NCBI GenBank assembly: GCA_947460225.1
Contig: CANHHI010000030.1
Span: 1-13,523 of the forward strand
Reading direction: 5' to 3'
Length of the DNA stretch: 13,523 bases
Source of the DNA: Flavobacteriales bacterium
Lineage (GTDB): Bacteria; Bacteroidota; Bacteroidia; Flavobacteriales_D; CANHHI01
Shown here: positions 1-6,994 of the stretch, piece by piece
How positions within the stretch are numbered: position 1 is the stretch's first letter
Layout of the letters: each line of letters begins with the position of its first letter
The notes under the pieces: model-generated
The model's database searches: none
Told to the model about the DNA's origin: nothing
Seen by the model: only the letters and a program-made list of their open reading frames with translations
Position numbers and translations under genes: made by a program

Positions 1-47
1 ATGGAGTAGCATGTGTAAATCCATTATTATCGCCAAAAATATCAATC

Positions 48-75
48 ATAGCTCAGGGTTTAAACCCTGGGCTAT
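48..75. repeat. Palindrome, copy 1 (one-mismatch inverted repeat)
   Basis: Left arm ATAGCTCAGGGTTT and right arm AAACCCTGGGCTAT match at 13 of 14 positions. The exception is T opposite G, which would be a G-U wobble in a + strand transcript but an A-C mismatch in the opposite transcript. Confidence 0.9.
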
Positions 76-122
76 ATGGAGTAGCATGTATAAATCCATT
101 ATTATCGCCAAAAATATCAATC

Positions 123-150
123 ATAGCCCAGGGTTTAAACCCTGGGCTAT
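123..150. repeat. Palindrome, copy 2 (perfect 28-bp inverted repeat)
   Basis: ATAGCCCAGGGTTT is followed directly by its exact reverse complement AAACCCTGGGCTAT. Single-stranded DNA or RNA could form a stem of about 12 bp closed by a TTAA loop. This copy is probably the least mutated form of the palindrome. Confidence 0.92.
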
Positions 151-197
151 ATGGAGTAGCATGTGTAAATCCATTATTATCGCCAAAAATATCAATC

Positions 198-225
198 ATA
201 GCTCAGGGTTTAAACCCTGGGCTAT
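198..225. repeat. Palindrome, copy 3 (one-mismatch inverted repeat)
   Basis: This copy is identical to copy 1, with the same T/G mismatch. It is the copy nearest the transposase gene; its right end lies 39 nt before the ATG at 265. It is followed by AACCATGGGTT, which looks like an imperfect short inverted repeat. Confidence 0.9.
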
Positions 226-264
226 AAAACCATGGGTTGTAAATTAAGAATTAAAAAATTGAAT

Positions 265-705
265 ATGCCTCATTCGTTCAACAAAATATGGATACATGCC
301 ATTTGGGCTACCAAAGATAGATTGCCGTTGATTCACCCAATGGTTGAAATAAAATTCCACCAATTTATTGCTGAGCAATTGCGAGAGCAAGGTTGTCCAG
401 TTAGAATCATCAACGGGATGCCTGACCATATCCATTGTCTGTTTTTGCTAAGTTCGCAAAAATCAATTGCTGAGGTTATCAAACAAATCAAAGGCAGTAG
501 TTCACATTTTATGAATCAAAACAATCTGATTGCTGAAAAATTTGCGTGGCAAACGGGTTATGCTGCATATTCCGTTTCCGAATCTGTTGTTGATAAGGTT
601 TTTCAATACATAAAAAACCAACAACAACATCACACAAAGAAAACATTTCAGCAGGAATATGATGAGTTTGTGAAATTATATGGGCTAGATAATGAGAAAG
701 AATAA
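265..705 (+). CDS. IS200-like / REP-associated Y1 (HUH) transposase
   Basis: This is a 146-aa single-domain HUH endonuclease of the Y1 transposase family (TnpA of IS200/IS605 and RAYT proteins). Such enzymes cut and rejoin single-stranded DNA at hairpins through a tyrosine-DNA intermediate. The HUH histidines are H55 and H57 in GMPDHIHCLF. The likely catalytic tyrosine is Y115 in VFQYIKNQ, preceded by the family signature GYAAYSVSES (residues 98-107) and followed by HH and the EYDEF segment. The N-terminus (IWIHAIWATKDRLPLI) fits the first beta strand. I chose the ATG at 265 because family homology begins at MPHSF; the upstream ATG at 232 would add 11 residues that lie mostly against the repeat array. 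Length is normal for the family and the frame is intact. There is no tnpB beside it. It is the only complete gene on the + strand. The flanking palindromes suggest a RAYT rather than a classical IS200; that choice is inference. Confidence 0.93.
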   Translation: MPHSFNKIWIHAIWATKDRLPLIHPMVEIKFHQFIAEQLREQGCPVRIINGMPDHIHCLFLLSSQKSIAEVIKQIKGSSSHFMNQNNLIAEKFAWQTGYAAYSVSESVVDKVFQYIKNQQQHHTKKTFQQEYDEFVKLYGLDNEKE

Positions 706-784
706 AGAAACCCAAATAGACCAATTGGTGTATCAACTTTACGATTTGACGGAGGAGGAGATAAAAATTATTGAAAATAAATAA
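692..784 (+). pseudogene. C-terminal tail remnant of a TaqI/Eco57I-like DNA methylase/restriction protein
   Basis: A 30-codon frame starts at an ATG that overlaps the transposase 3' end by 14 nt. It contains IDQLVYQLYDLTEEEI followed by KIIE and a stop. This matches the very end typical of TaqI-like specificity regions in type IIG restriction-modification enzymes and related N6-adenine methylases, as I recall the family (IDxLVYxLYgLTeEEI, IVE). The frame is closed by a TAG at 686-688, so no methylase body is encoded directly upstream; that space is occupied by the transposase. The simplest reading is a 3' fragment cut off by insertion of the repeat/transposase unit, or a fragment carried along with it. 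Translation as a separate peptide is possible but not supported. The body could lie left of position 1. Confidence 0.68.
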
Positions 785-801
785 TCTACACGGACACACA
801 C

Positions 802-827
802 AAAAAACCGCCCCTAGAGGCGGTTTT
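802..827 (-). terminator. Rho-independent terminator of the PKD gene
   Basis: A 9-bp stem (AAAACCGCC at 804-812 with GGCGGTTTT at 819-827) has a 6-nt loop. Read on the minus strand it is followed by six Ts. It lies just downstream of the stop codon of the minus-strand PKD gene. On the + strand the T tract has four bases, so the hairpin may also stop weak transcription coming from the transposase side. Confidence 0.88.
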
Positions 828-844
828 GATTATATTATTCACAT

Positions 845-3800
845 TTATCTTAAAAGCAATACATCACCTGCTTGTTGGATTTTGGCGTTGTTGGTTAGTA
901 CCGCCTCCACAGCCCAAACATACACATCTTGCGTTAAAAGTTTTCCTTTGTAGGTACCGTCCCAGCCTGTATAAACTTGGTTGGAAATAAATATCAATTC
1001 ACCTTTTTTGTCGTAAATTTTCAGGCTGTATGAACTAATTTCTTCGGGCAATACCGTGCTAAACGGCATAAACACCGTATTGTCTTTGGCATTATCCTCG
1101 CCAAGGCTAATTTTACCCTCTGGGTGGCTTGGGCGGAACACATTTGGATACAAAAATGTTTTATCCGTGGACGTACTTGGACGACCTACTTTCAAGCTCA
1201 TTTGATACACGCTGTTGCAAGCGTATTTGTTTTGCGCCTGCAAGGTAATATTATACGTATTTGCCTCTTTGTAGCGGTGTTTGATATTCATTTGTTTGTA
1301 ATCCGTCTCGTCCCATTTAGAGCCATCGCCAAAATTCCAAATAAATTTGCCATCTCGGAGTTCATCGGTATTTTGCGATAAATTGATAAATTCCACAGGC
1401 TCCACAATGCGTGGATAAGCATCACGGGGCAAGAAATACGACACCGCCCGAGGATAAACCTCTATTTCCCTAGAAATTTTATGACTTTCCCCCAGTGCAT
1501 TGAAAGCTGTCAAGGTAATTCTATATTTGCCTGCTTCCGATAAAACAATGGCTGGACTAGCTTCCGTTGTACTGAAACTTTCAGTTAGGGGTTTGTTTAT
1601 TTCACCCACTTCACGCGCCAACATCTCTATTTGCCAGTTATATGTTTTGCCATACAGGGTATTGTTTTGCACAGCAATAGCCACAGGAATACATTTTTCT
1701 AAATTGCTTGGAAAATTAAAAGAAGCCACAGGCACACGAGGTGGATCAAATACCGTAATATTTTGTGTGGTTTCATTCACACAGCTTTTGCCGTCTTTTA
1801 GGCTTACTTTGACTATGTATTCTTTACTTTCTTGACCACTTTCGGCATACATATACGTAAAAGGATTTTTAATTTGTGCACCTGTATAAGTTTGCGCTGG
1901 TTTCCCGTCTCCAAAGTCAATAATTACCTCCACTACATCTTTTAAATTTTGTATGTTGATTTCGGCGTAGTCACTTTTACCTGCTTGTGTGGCGAGGTAA
2001 ATGGTCGTTTTTTTGAATGCAAAGGTTGCATTTGGATTTGGATTGACAATAAATTTTTCCGACCAATTGGCTATTTTTTTGTGGTTAGGCGATTCATCGG
2101 GATTGATGCGCACAGATTCCACTTTTACGGTAATTTCTTTGGGTGCAGTCAAATTTAAAAAAGTATATCTATGCGCAATGTCTTGTCCAGCCGCATAACT
2201 TGGCTTTACCGAACCATCGCCAAAATCCCAAGTGTTGGTTTCCACGTGTTCAAACAAGTCTTTAAAAATAGCCTCTGCGCCATTGCAAATTTCTTTATTG
2301 ACAGGCAAAAACTTAGCCACGGGCAAATAGTCTTTCACCCAAATTTTCTGTCTTGCCTCGGCTTGACAAGTTTGAATATTGGTTACGGTTTGTAATATCT
2401 CTATGTCTTTGAGGTTTCTGCTATAATCGTAGTAAATTTTAGGATAATTTGCACCGTTGGCTCCTGAAAACACTGTGCCATCGCCAAAATTAAACACAAT
2501 ATTTGCCGTTAAATCCGCCGTATTGTCAATATCCACTTTGGAACTGTTGGCGTTGGCATCGTCTAATCGCAAAGTGCTTGCATTCACTACATTAAACCCA
2601 GCTTTTGGCTTGCCAAAAACTTTAATATTGATAGGTTTAGTAGCTTGAATACCATTTTCATTGCGAGCGGTCAAGGTTACCGTATAAACCACATCATTTA
2701 ATGTATTATTGACAAAAATATGTTTGACACTGCTCAAATCCAGTGCGGTTTGCTTAGAGCCATCGCCAAAGTTCCATTCATAGAGCGTGGCATTTTGGGT
2801 TTGGTTGCTAAAAGTTACTTCCAAATCGCCACAACCCTCCAAAACACTTGGTGTAAAAGCAACGATAGGCGTATTGTTAGATACCAAAAAATCTTGCGCA
2901 AATTCATGGGTACAACCATATTGATTGACTACTTTTTGGGTTAATTTATGATTGCCCAAACCACTGGGGTCGTTGGCAAAAGTTTGTGCCCAAGTATTGC
3001 CATTGCCAGTGGATACGTTATCCAAGAGCCAAGAAATTTGCGTACTCGGAACAAGTGCCAAAGGCGCATTGCTGAGCGCATTGCTTGTTGCGGTAAGCGC
3101 CACACCAGGTTGTACGGTAGTTCCTGGATTTAGATTAAATCCAGCTTTGGGTTTTGGATTAACCGTGATTTTTGCGGTGTTTGTAGCGGTACAACCTTTT
3201 AAAGTACTTTGTACACGCACAAAATAATCTTTGGGCGCATTGCCTGTATTCTCAAAAATATGTTTGTCCGTTGTGGTGATATTTTGGTTGTAATTGCCCG
3301 CTACCGTGCCATAAGTCCAGGTATAACTTACTTGTGGCTCCAAAGAACTGTTAAATTTATTTAAAACATATTCATAGGCATGGCAACCTACTTGATTGAT
3401 TAAATTGACTTTGGGTTCGGGATTAACCACAATGGTGGTAATATCTGATTTAAACGTACAACCTTTGCTGTTACTCACAATATCATAAAAAGACAATACT
3501 TGTAGTTCATTTGTTGGGTTTGCCGTGGTATAATTGAAAACGGCGGAGTTTTGTTGTGCCAGCATTTGTTGCTGTGTTGTGATAGGGTTTACAAGCCAAA
3601 ATTCATGCGTATTGCCTGTGCCTGTCAAGTTTTTGGTTTCAAAAGCAACGGTTTGCCCTGAGCAAAACCCATCAATGGGCGCGCTAGAAGTCATAAAGAT
3701 ATTGGGGCGCAAAATCTCTTGCATCAAAATTTGCTTATCTATACTGCTTTGACAACCGTTCACACCTGTTGCACGCAAGGTTACCTTACGGCTGCTGGAA

Positions 3801-6121
3801 TTGATGAGTTTAAAAGCATATTTCACCGTATTATTTGGCACAGGTGCATTAGATACCACCACCATATCCGCAGGGTTCCAGCTGGGATTATTGTCAAAAA
3901 GCCAATCGTATTGCTTGGAAGGTTCATTGGTGTTGCTGGTTACTTTGTATTCCACTTCATCGCCTACAAATTTACACACATCGTCAAAACTAAAATCCAT
4001 AACAGGTCTTGGTTTTAATCCTACTGCAATTGTTTCGGGGTTTGGCAAATTTGGATTTAGCAAATCAAAACTACATTTGCCGTTCATATACGTGCCCGAA
4101 ACGCTTACGTTATAACTTGCACCCACATTTGCCATGTTGTTGGTGCTAGCAAGAAAAGTGTATTGGTTGGTCGTAGTAGTGGCTGTGCTTGCTGGTTTAT
4201 CTCTTACCCAGGTGTATTGATTTATATTTTCACAATTTGCGCAGTTATTGACTGTTAGCGAGGCATCTGTGCCGTCGCACACGCTGGGCGCATTGGCAAA
4301 AGTTAATTTTGGGTTATCTTGTACCGTAAGGGCATTTTTTTTGATAAAAGAACACACTAAGGCTGTTTTAGAAGTCGCTTCGGCTTTGAGGTCTAAAGCG
4401 TGATTCCCAATGGTTACGGGTAGTTTGTTTGGGCGTGCTCCGTACCCTCCATTGTCTAAACGCCAGGTGTAAACATAGCTTGGGGGAGTGGTTTCTGTGG
4501 CAGTCAAAGCCCTTGTTTTTGGGGTGCCTAAAATTTCACAGTCCCAATCGGTTTTAAAATCGGCTATGGGTAGCACAATTTCCCCAATATTGGAATCAAA
4601 AAAACAACCTGCATCTGCTGCCCCCATAGCTTTGTTGATGCTGATAATCAATTTTAAATTATAGGTTTTGCCCTGTGTGAGGTTGCCAAATAAATTATTT
4701 AATTTATAAGACAACGATGAATTGTCTTTTTGCGTGGTGGCTCCACCTACTTCTTTCAACTCCCAAGTGTGTGAGAAAGGATACGTACCTGTTGCAGGAG
4801 CTGGCAGGTTAAACACAGCGGGAAAAGTACCTTGAATGTCTATGTCTCCATTCAAGCAAAGCGCACCAGCCGATAAGCTACCCGTAGGCACAAAATTGGC
4901 ACTATAACTTACAGTTGGATTTATACTCGCATCTAAGACCAAAACATATAAAGTAGTCTTTTTAGACTCTAAAAGTGTTCCGTAATGCAAAGTAATTCTA
5001 TATGTTCCAGCACCTTTGTTAAAGGTAGCTCTTCTGCGTGCGCCAATTCCAGTTGATGTGGTATAATTGTTGTTATTTCCTTGTAAAGTTATTGTTGTCC
5101 CCGTCGGATTTCCAGACGCATTTAATTTTTCTATTGTCCAGTTTTCAAATTCTCCTATTTTTATGCCTATTTTATCGTCTCTAAAAATATAATCCCTTGG
5201 CGTATTGTTTTTAAATTCTAAATCTAGTTTAGTGCCACAAAGCACAGGATTTGGCACAGTAGTAGCGTTTCCAGTACTTACAGCATGGTACGCATTTAAG
5301 GTTAAATTAGGCAAATCATCAATAATCGTTACAAAAGCAGGCGGGTTAATGGGGTTAATAAATACATCATAGTCTTTAAAGCACAAAGAATTTAAGGTGG
5401 CTCCCAGTTGATACCTTGCTTTTACAGCAGGGTACGCATGCGTAAGTCCAGAGACTTTGTATTTAGATGCCAATGCGTCGTAGTCTAAATTTTTGATTTC
5501 TGTCAGTGGCATTCCTGCTTTCCAATCGATGGTAACCTGTGAGTAATTTGGTAAGCTATTTGCCCAATTACCTGTAGAAGTTGGGTTTTGATAACTTGCC
5601 CAAAACTCCATACCTGTTACTATTGGATAAGATTTGAGCTTAAATTCATCTTGTGGGGTAAAGCCTGCTTTAAAGTACAAAGAACCTGCGCTCATTCTAT
5701 CTATTTCAAAAAGTATATCTTCGCTATATGTTTTGCTCGCAATAACAATTGGAATATTATTGATTTCAGCATCCATCAAAATTTTTATATTATAAATGCC
5801 TTCTTCCTTAATCAAACCAGCAAGGTTAATGTCCAAATACATTTCACTCCAACCGCTATACCATTGCGATTTTGTAAAAGTAATTGCGCCTAGTAAGGTA
5901 CCAAAAGCATTATTTTCTCTAACTTCTACACGTCCATTGCCACCTGCATTATTTATCATAAGCAAGTTAGACTGAACCTGCAATAGCGTGCCGCAATAGC
6001 CCGTCTGCCCCAATTTAGTTGTTTTATTTCTAAAACTCAAATTGTAGCTATTCTGCGCAAACACAGACTGCATGCCCAAAATAAACAATAAACCTAGTAG
6101 ATAGCCTTTCATTTTTTTCAT
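845..6121 (-). CDS. Giant PKD/Ig-like repeat protein with T9SS type B C-terminal sorting domain
   Basis: This 1758-aa protein is predicted to be secreted and surface-attached. Residues 1-22 are a signal peptide (cleavage after SVFA). A second in-frame ATG at codon 4 could also be the start. Residues from about 23 to 1090 form Ig-like beta modules, several opening with a Cys-Gly type strand (CNGD near 423, CDGTD near 615, CSGQT near 820, CNGAE near 1279). Five PKD signatures FGDG occur near residues 1118, 1212, 1300, 1403 and 1597. Module joints carry a recurrent VNPxPxxxF or KPKAGFN motif. Residues from about 1656 resemble the gliding-motility-associated (type B) C-terminal domain: YSLKIYDKKGELIF, a GWDGTYKGK turn near 1719, DVYVWAVEA, and a final GDVLLLR strand. 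The usual FTPNGDGxND opening is replaced by NVFRPSHPEGK. No catalytic domain is recognisable. SprB-like adhesin or structural roles are known for such proteins; the role here is inferred. It is a monocistronic unit bounded by terminators. Confidence 0.93.
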   Translation of the reverse strand: MKKMKGYLLGLLFILGMQSVFAQNSYNLSFRNKTTKLGQTGYCGTLLQVQSNLLMINNAGGNGRVEVRENNAFGTLLGAITFTKSQWYSGWSEMYLDINLAGLIKEEGIYNIKILMDAEINNIPIVIASKTYSEDILFEIDRMSAGSLYFKAGFTPQDEFKLKSYPIVTGMEFWASYQNPTSTGNWANSLPNYSQVTIDWKAGMPLTEIKNLDYDALASKYKVSGLTHAYPAVKARYQLGATLNSLCFKDYDVFINPINPPAFVTIIDDLPNLTLNAYHAVSTGNATTVPNPVLCGTKLDLEFKNNTPRDYIFRDDKIGIKIGEFENWTIEKLNASGNPTGTTITLQGNNNNYTTSTGIGARRRATFNKGAGTYRITLHYGTLLESKKTTLYVLVLDASINPTVSYSANFVPTGSLSAGALCLNGDIDIQGTFPAVFNLPAPATGTYPFSHTWELKEVGGATTQKDNSSLSYKLNNLFGNLTQGKTYNLKLIISINKAMGAADAGCFFDSNIGEIVLPIADFKTDWDCEILGTPKTRALTATETTPPSYVYTWRLDNGGYGARPNKLPVTIGNHALDLKAEATSKTALVCSFIKKNALTVQDNPKLTFANAPSVCDGTDASLTVNNCANCENINQYTWVRDKPASTATTTTNQYTFLASTNNMANVGASYNVSVSGTYMNGKCSFDLLNPNLPNPETIAVGLKPRPVMDFSFDDVCKFVGDEVEYKVTSNTNEPSKQYDWLFDNNPSWNPADMVVVSNAPVPNNTVKYAFKLINSSSRKVTLRATGVNGCQSSIDKQILMQEILRPNIFMTSSAPIDGFCSGQTVAFETKNLTGTGNTHEFWLVNPITTQQQMLAQQNSAVFNYTTANPTNELQVLSFYDIVSNSKGCTFKSDITTIVVNPEPKVNLINQVGCHAYEYVLNKFNSSLEPQVSYTWTYGTVAGNYNQNITTTDKHIFENTGNAPKDYFVRVQSTLKGCTATNTAKITVNPKPKAGFNLNPGTTVQPGVALTATSNALSNAPLALVPSTQISWLLDNVSTGNGNTWAQTFANDPSGLGNHKLTQKVVNQYGCTHEFAQDFLVSNNTPIVAFTPSVLEGCGDLEVTFSNQTQNATLYEWNFGDGSKQTALDLSSVKHIFVNNTLNDVVYTVTLTARNENGIQATKPINIKVFGKPKAGFNVVNASTLRLDDANANSSKVDIDNTADLTANIVFNFGDGTVFSGANGANYPKIYYDYSRNLKDIEILQTVTNIQTCQAEARQKIWVKDYLPVAKFLPVNKEICNGAEAIFKDLFEHVETNTWDFGDGSVKPSYAAGQDIAHRYTFLNLTAPKEITVKVESVRINPDESPNHKKIANWSEKFIVNPNPNATFAFKKTTIYLATQAGKSDYAEINIQNLKDVVEVIIDFGDGKPAQTYTGAQIKNPFTYMYAESGQESKEYIVKVSLKDGKSCVNETTQNITVFDPPRVPVASFNFPSNLEKCIPVAIAVQNNTLYGKTYNWQIEMLAREVGEINKPLTESFSTTEASPAIVLSEAGKYRITLTAFNALGESHKISREIEVYPRAVSYFLPRDAYPRIVEPVEFINLSQNTDELRDGKFIWNFGDGSKWDETDYKQMNIKHRYKEANTYNITLQAQNKYACNSVYQMSLKVGRPSTSTDKTFLYPNVFRPSHPEGKISLGEDNAKDNTVFMPFSTVLPEEISSYSLKIYDKKGELIFISNQVYTGWDGTYKGKLLTQDVYVWAVEAVLTNNAKIQQAGDVLLLR

Positions 6122-6141
6122 ACTGTGTTATTTTCAAGGTG

Positions 6142-6173
6142 TAAAGGTAAATAAAATAGCCAAAAAAATGCAA
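6142..6173 (-). promoter_or_regulatory. Putative Bacteroidota-type promoter of the PKD gene
   Basis: On the minus strand a TTG (6173-6171) is followed after 21 nt by TACCTTTA (6149-6142), which resembles the Bacteroidota -33/-7 pair TTG and TAnnTTTG with the final G changed to A. It lies 20 nt before the start codon, between the upstream terminator and the gene. The region is very AT-rich, so a chance match is possible. Confidence 0.38.
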
Positions 6174-6236
6174 ATAATTTTACATTTGATTAACGTTTTA
6201 TTACTTAGACCAGCTTTTCAAATAGCTAAGTTCAAC

Positions 6237-6264
6237 AAAAAAAGCCTTTTATGCAAGGCTTTTT
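6237..6264 (-). terminator. Rho-independent terminator of the rnr / carboxypeptidase-regulatory-like unit
   Basis: A 10-bp stem (AAAAAGCCTT at 6239-6248 with AAGGCTTTTT at 6255-6264) has a 6-nt loop. It is followed on the minus strand by an uninterrupted T tract. The stem overlaps the TAA stop codon of the upstream gene (6263-6265) by two bases, so the terminator begins within the last codon. It separates that unit from the PKD gene. Confidence 0.87.
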
Positions 6265-6982
6265 ATTTTTTTTGTGTTTCTGTTTGGCTTTCTTTCCAAG
6301 ATTTTTTAATGCTTTGCAGAGAATCTTTGTTGTCCCGCATAGGCTCGGCAAGGGTATCTTTGCCTAATTTGCCCACAATAATACTTTCCCCATAGCGTTG
6401 GGCAGGCAAACTCATGCCGTTTTCGGTTTTATCTTGGTTGAGTATGCGCCTAGAGCGTTCTATGCTTCTGGCAGCCTGTGCTTTTTTACTGCCTATGCTA
6501 TAAAAAAAGCTAAATGGGTTAAAAATGGCTTGCAAGGCACTGCCTTTGGCGGGATAATCTCTTTTTTGCACATCTACATAATTTGCAATGCCTCTGTCTG
6601 TAAAGCTAGGCGTATTGATGAGTTGAAAAATCAGTGTATTTCTATCCAATTGCTCAAAGGCAATTTCGTCTAATTCTCTGTTTTCCTCTGCCAAATAAAC
6701 TTGTAAGGGTTCGTTTACATTTAAAACCTGCACTTGTTTATTTTTGTAATGCACACTGGAAAATAGCAGTTTAGTGGTATCATTTTCTTTGGCAACAATA
6801 GAAAAAACGCCTTTGCCGTCCGTGCTGGTCATACTTCCCAAACGCACGTTATACACGTTGATGTAAGGCAGTGGTTTTTGGCTTGCGCTATCCAAAACTA
6901 AACCGCTTAAAGAAACATAAACAGGTTTTTGCGCAAAAACCAAGTGTAGTAAAAAACCAAAAATCAAAATGCTTTGTTTCAT
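6263..6982 (-). CDS. Secreted protein with carboxypeptidase-regulatory-like (CarbopepD_reg) domain
   Basis: This is a 239-aa exported protein of unknown function. Residues 1-17 form a signal peptide (LLHLVFA, cleaved before QKP). Residues of about 24-97 match the carboxypeptidase-regulatory-like beta-sandwich common in Bacteroidota: SLSGLVLDSASQKPLPYINV, a glycine-rich STDGKGVFSI turn and a closing LQVYLAEE strand. In TonB-dependent receptors this domain is N-terminal to a plug and barrel; here no barrel follows. The rest (about 100-239) is charged, with a basic segment near 165-182 and a Lys/Glu/Gln-rich tail ending in QKK, and I recognise no domain in it. The start codon lies 12 nt after the rnr stop, so the two are probably co-transcribed. 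A periplasmic or outer-membrane-associated accessory role is plausible but unproven. Confidence 0.85.
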   Translation of the reverse strand: MKQSILIFGFLLHLVFAQKPVYVSLSGLVLDSASQKPLPYINVYNVRLGSMTSTDGKGVFSIVAKENDTTKLLFSSVHYKNKQVQVLNVNEPLQVYLAEENRELDEIAFEQLDRNTLIFQLINTPSFTDRGIANYVDVQKRDYPAKGSALQAIFNPFSFFYSIGSKKAQAARSIERSRRILNQDKTENGMSLPAQRYGESIIVGKLGKDTLAEPMRDNKDSLQSIKKSWKESQTETQKK

Positions 6983-6994
6983 GGGGCTTATATT

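Larger units (their letters stand above)
1..225 (+). repeat. Three tandem 75-bp repeats, each ending in a 28-bp palindrome
   Basis: Units lie at 1-75, 76-150 and 151-225. Units 1 and 3 are identical. Unit 2 differs at two positions: TGTA instead of TGTG near its start, and AGCCC instead of AGCTC in the palindrome. Each unit has a left part starting ATGGAGTAGC, an AT-rich middle, and a terminal palindrome. ATGGA at the unit start is also complementary to TCCAT 15 nt further on. The array stops 39 nt before the transposase start codon and may extend left of the window. There are no unique spacers, so this is not CRISPR. The period is exactly 25 codons, which keeps a spurious frame open. By analogy with REP/REPIN elements beside RAYT transposases, these may be the sequences that the neighbouring transposase recognises; that link is inference. 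Confidence 0.93.

Noticed and set aside
1..225. Possible CRISPR array.
   Set aside because: The repeats are directly contiguous at 75 bp with no unique spacers, and no cas gene is present.
11..247. A 78-codon + strand frame with three near-identical 25-residue repeats (MCKSIIIAKNIN-type).
   Set aside because: The frame stays open only because the noncoding repeat period is 75 bp, a multiple of three. The changes between units look like palindrome drift rather than codon-level selection, and no protein family is recognisable.
509..799. Minus-strand 96-codon frame antisense to the transposase.
   Set aside because: The opposite strand encodes a clear HUH transposase with catalytic motifs; the antisense product has no recognisable pattern.
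1322..2780. Recurrent near-identical nucleotide strings containing CCATCGCCAAA.
   Set aside because: They encode the repeated FGDG signature of the PKD domains on the minus strand and are explained by protein repeats, not by a separate DNA element.
3801..4115. One of many + strand frames of 60-110 codons lying opposite the PKD gene.
   Set aside because: These are shadow frames of a long, well-supported minus-strand coding region and show no domain or start context.
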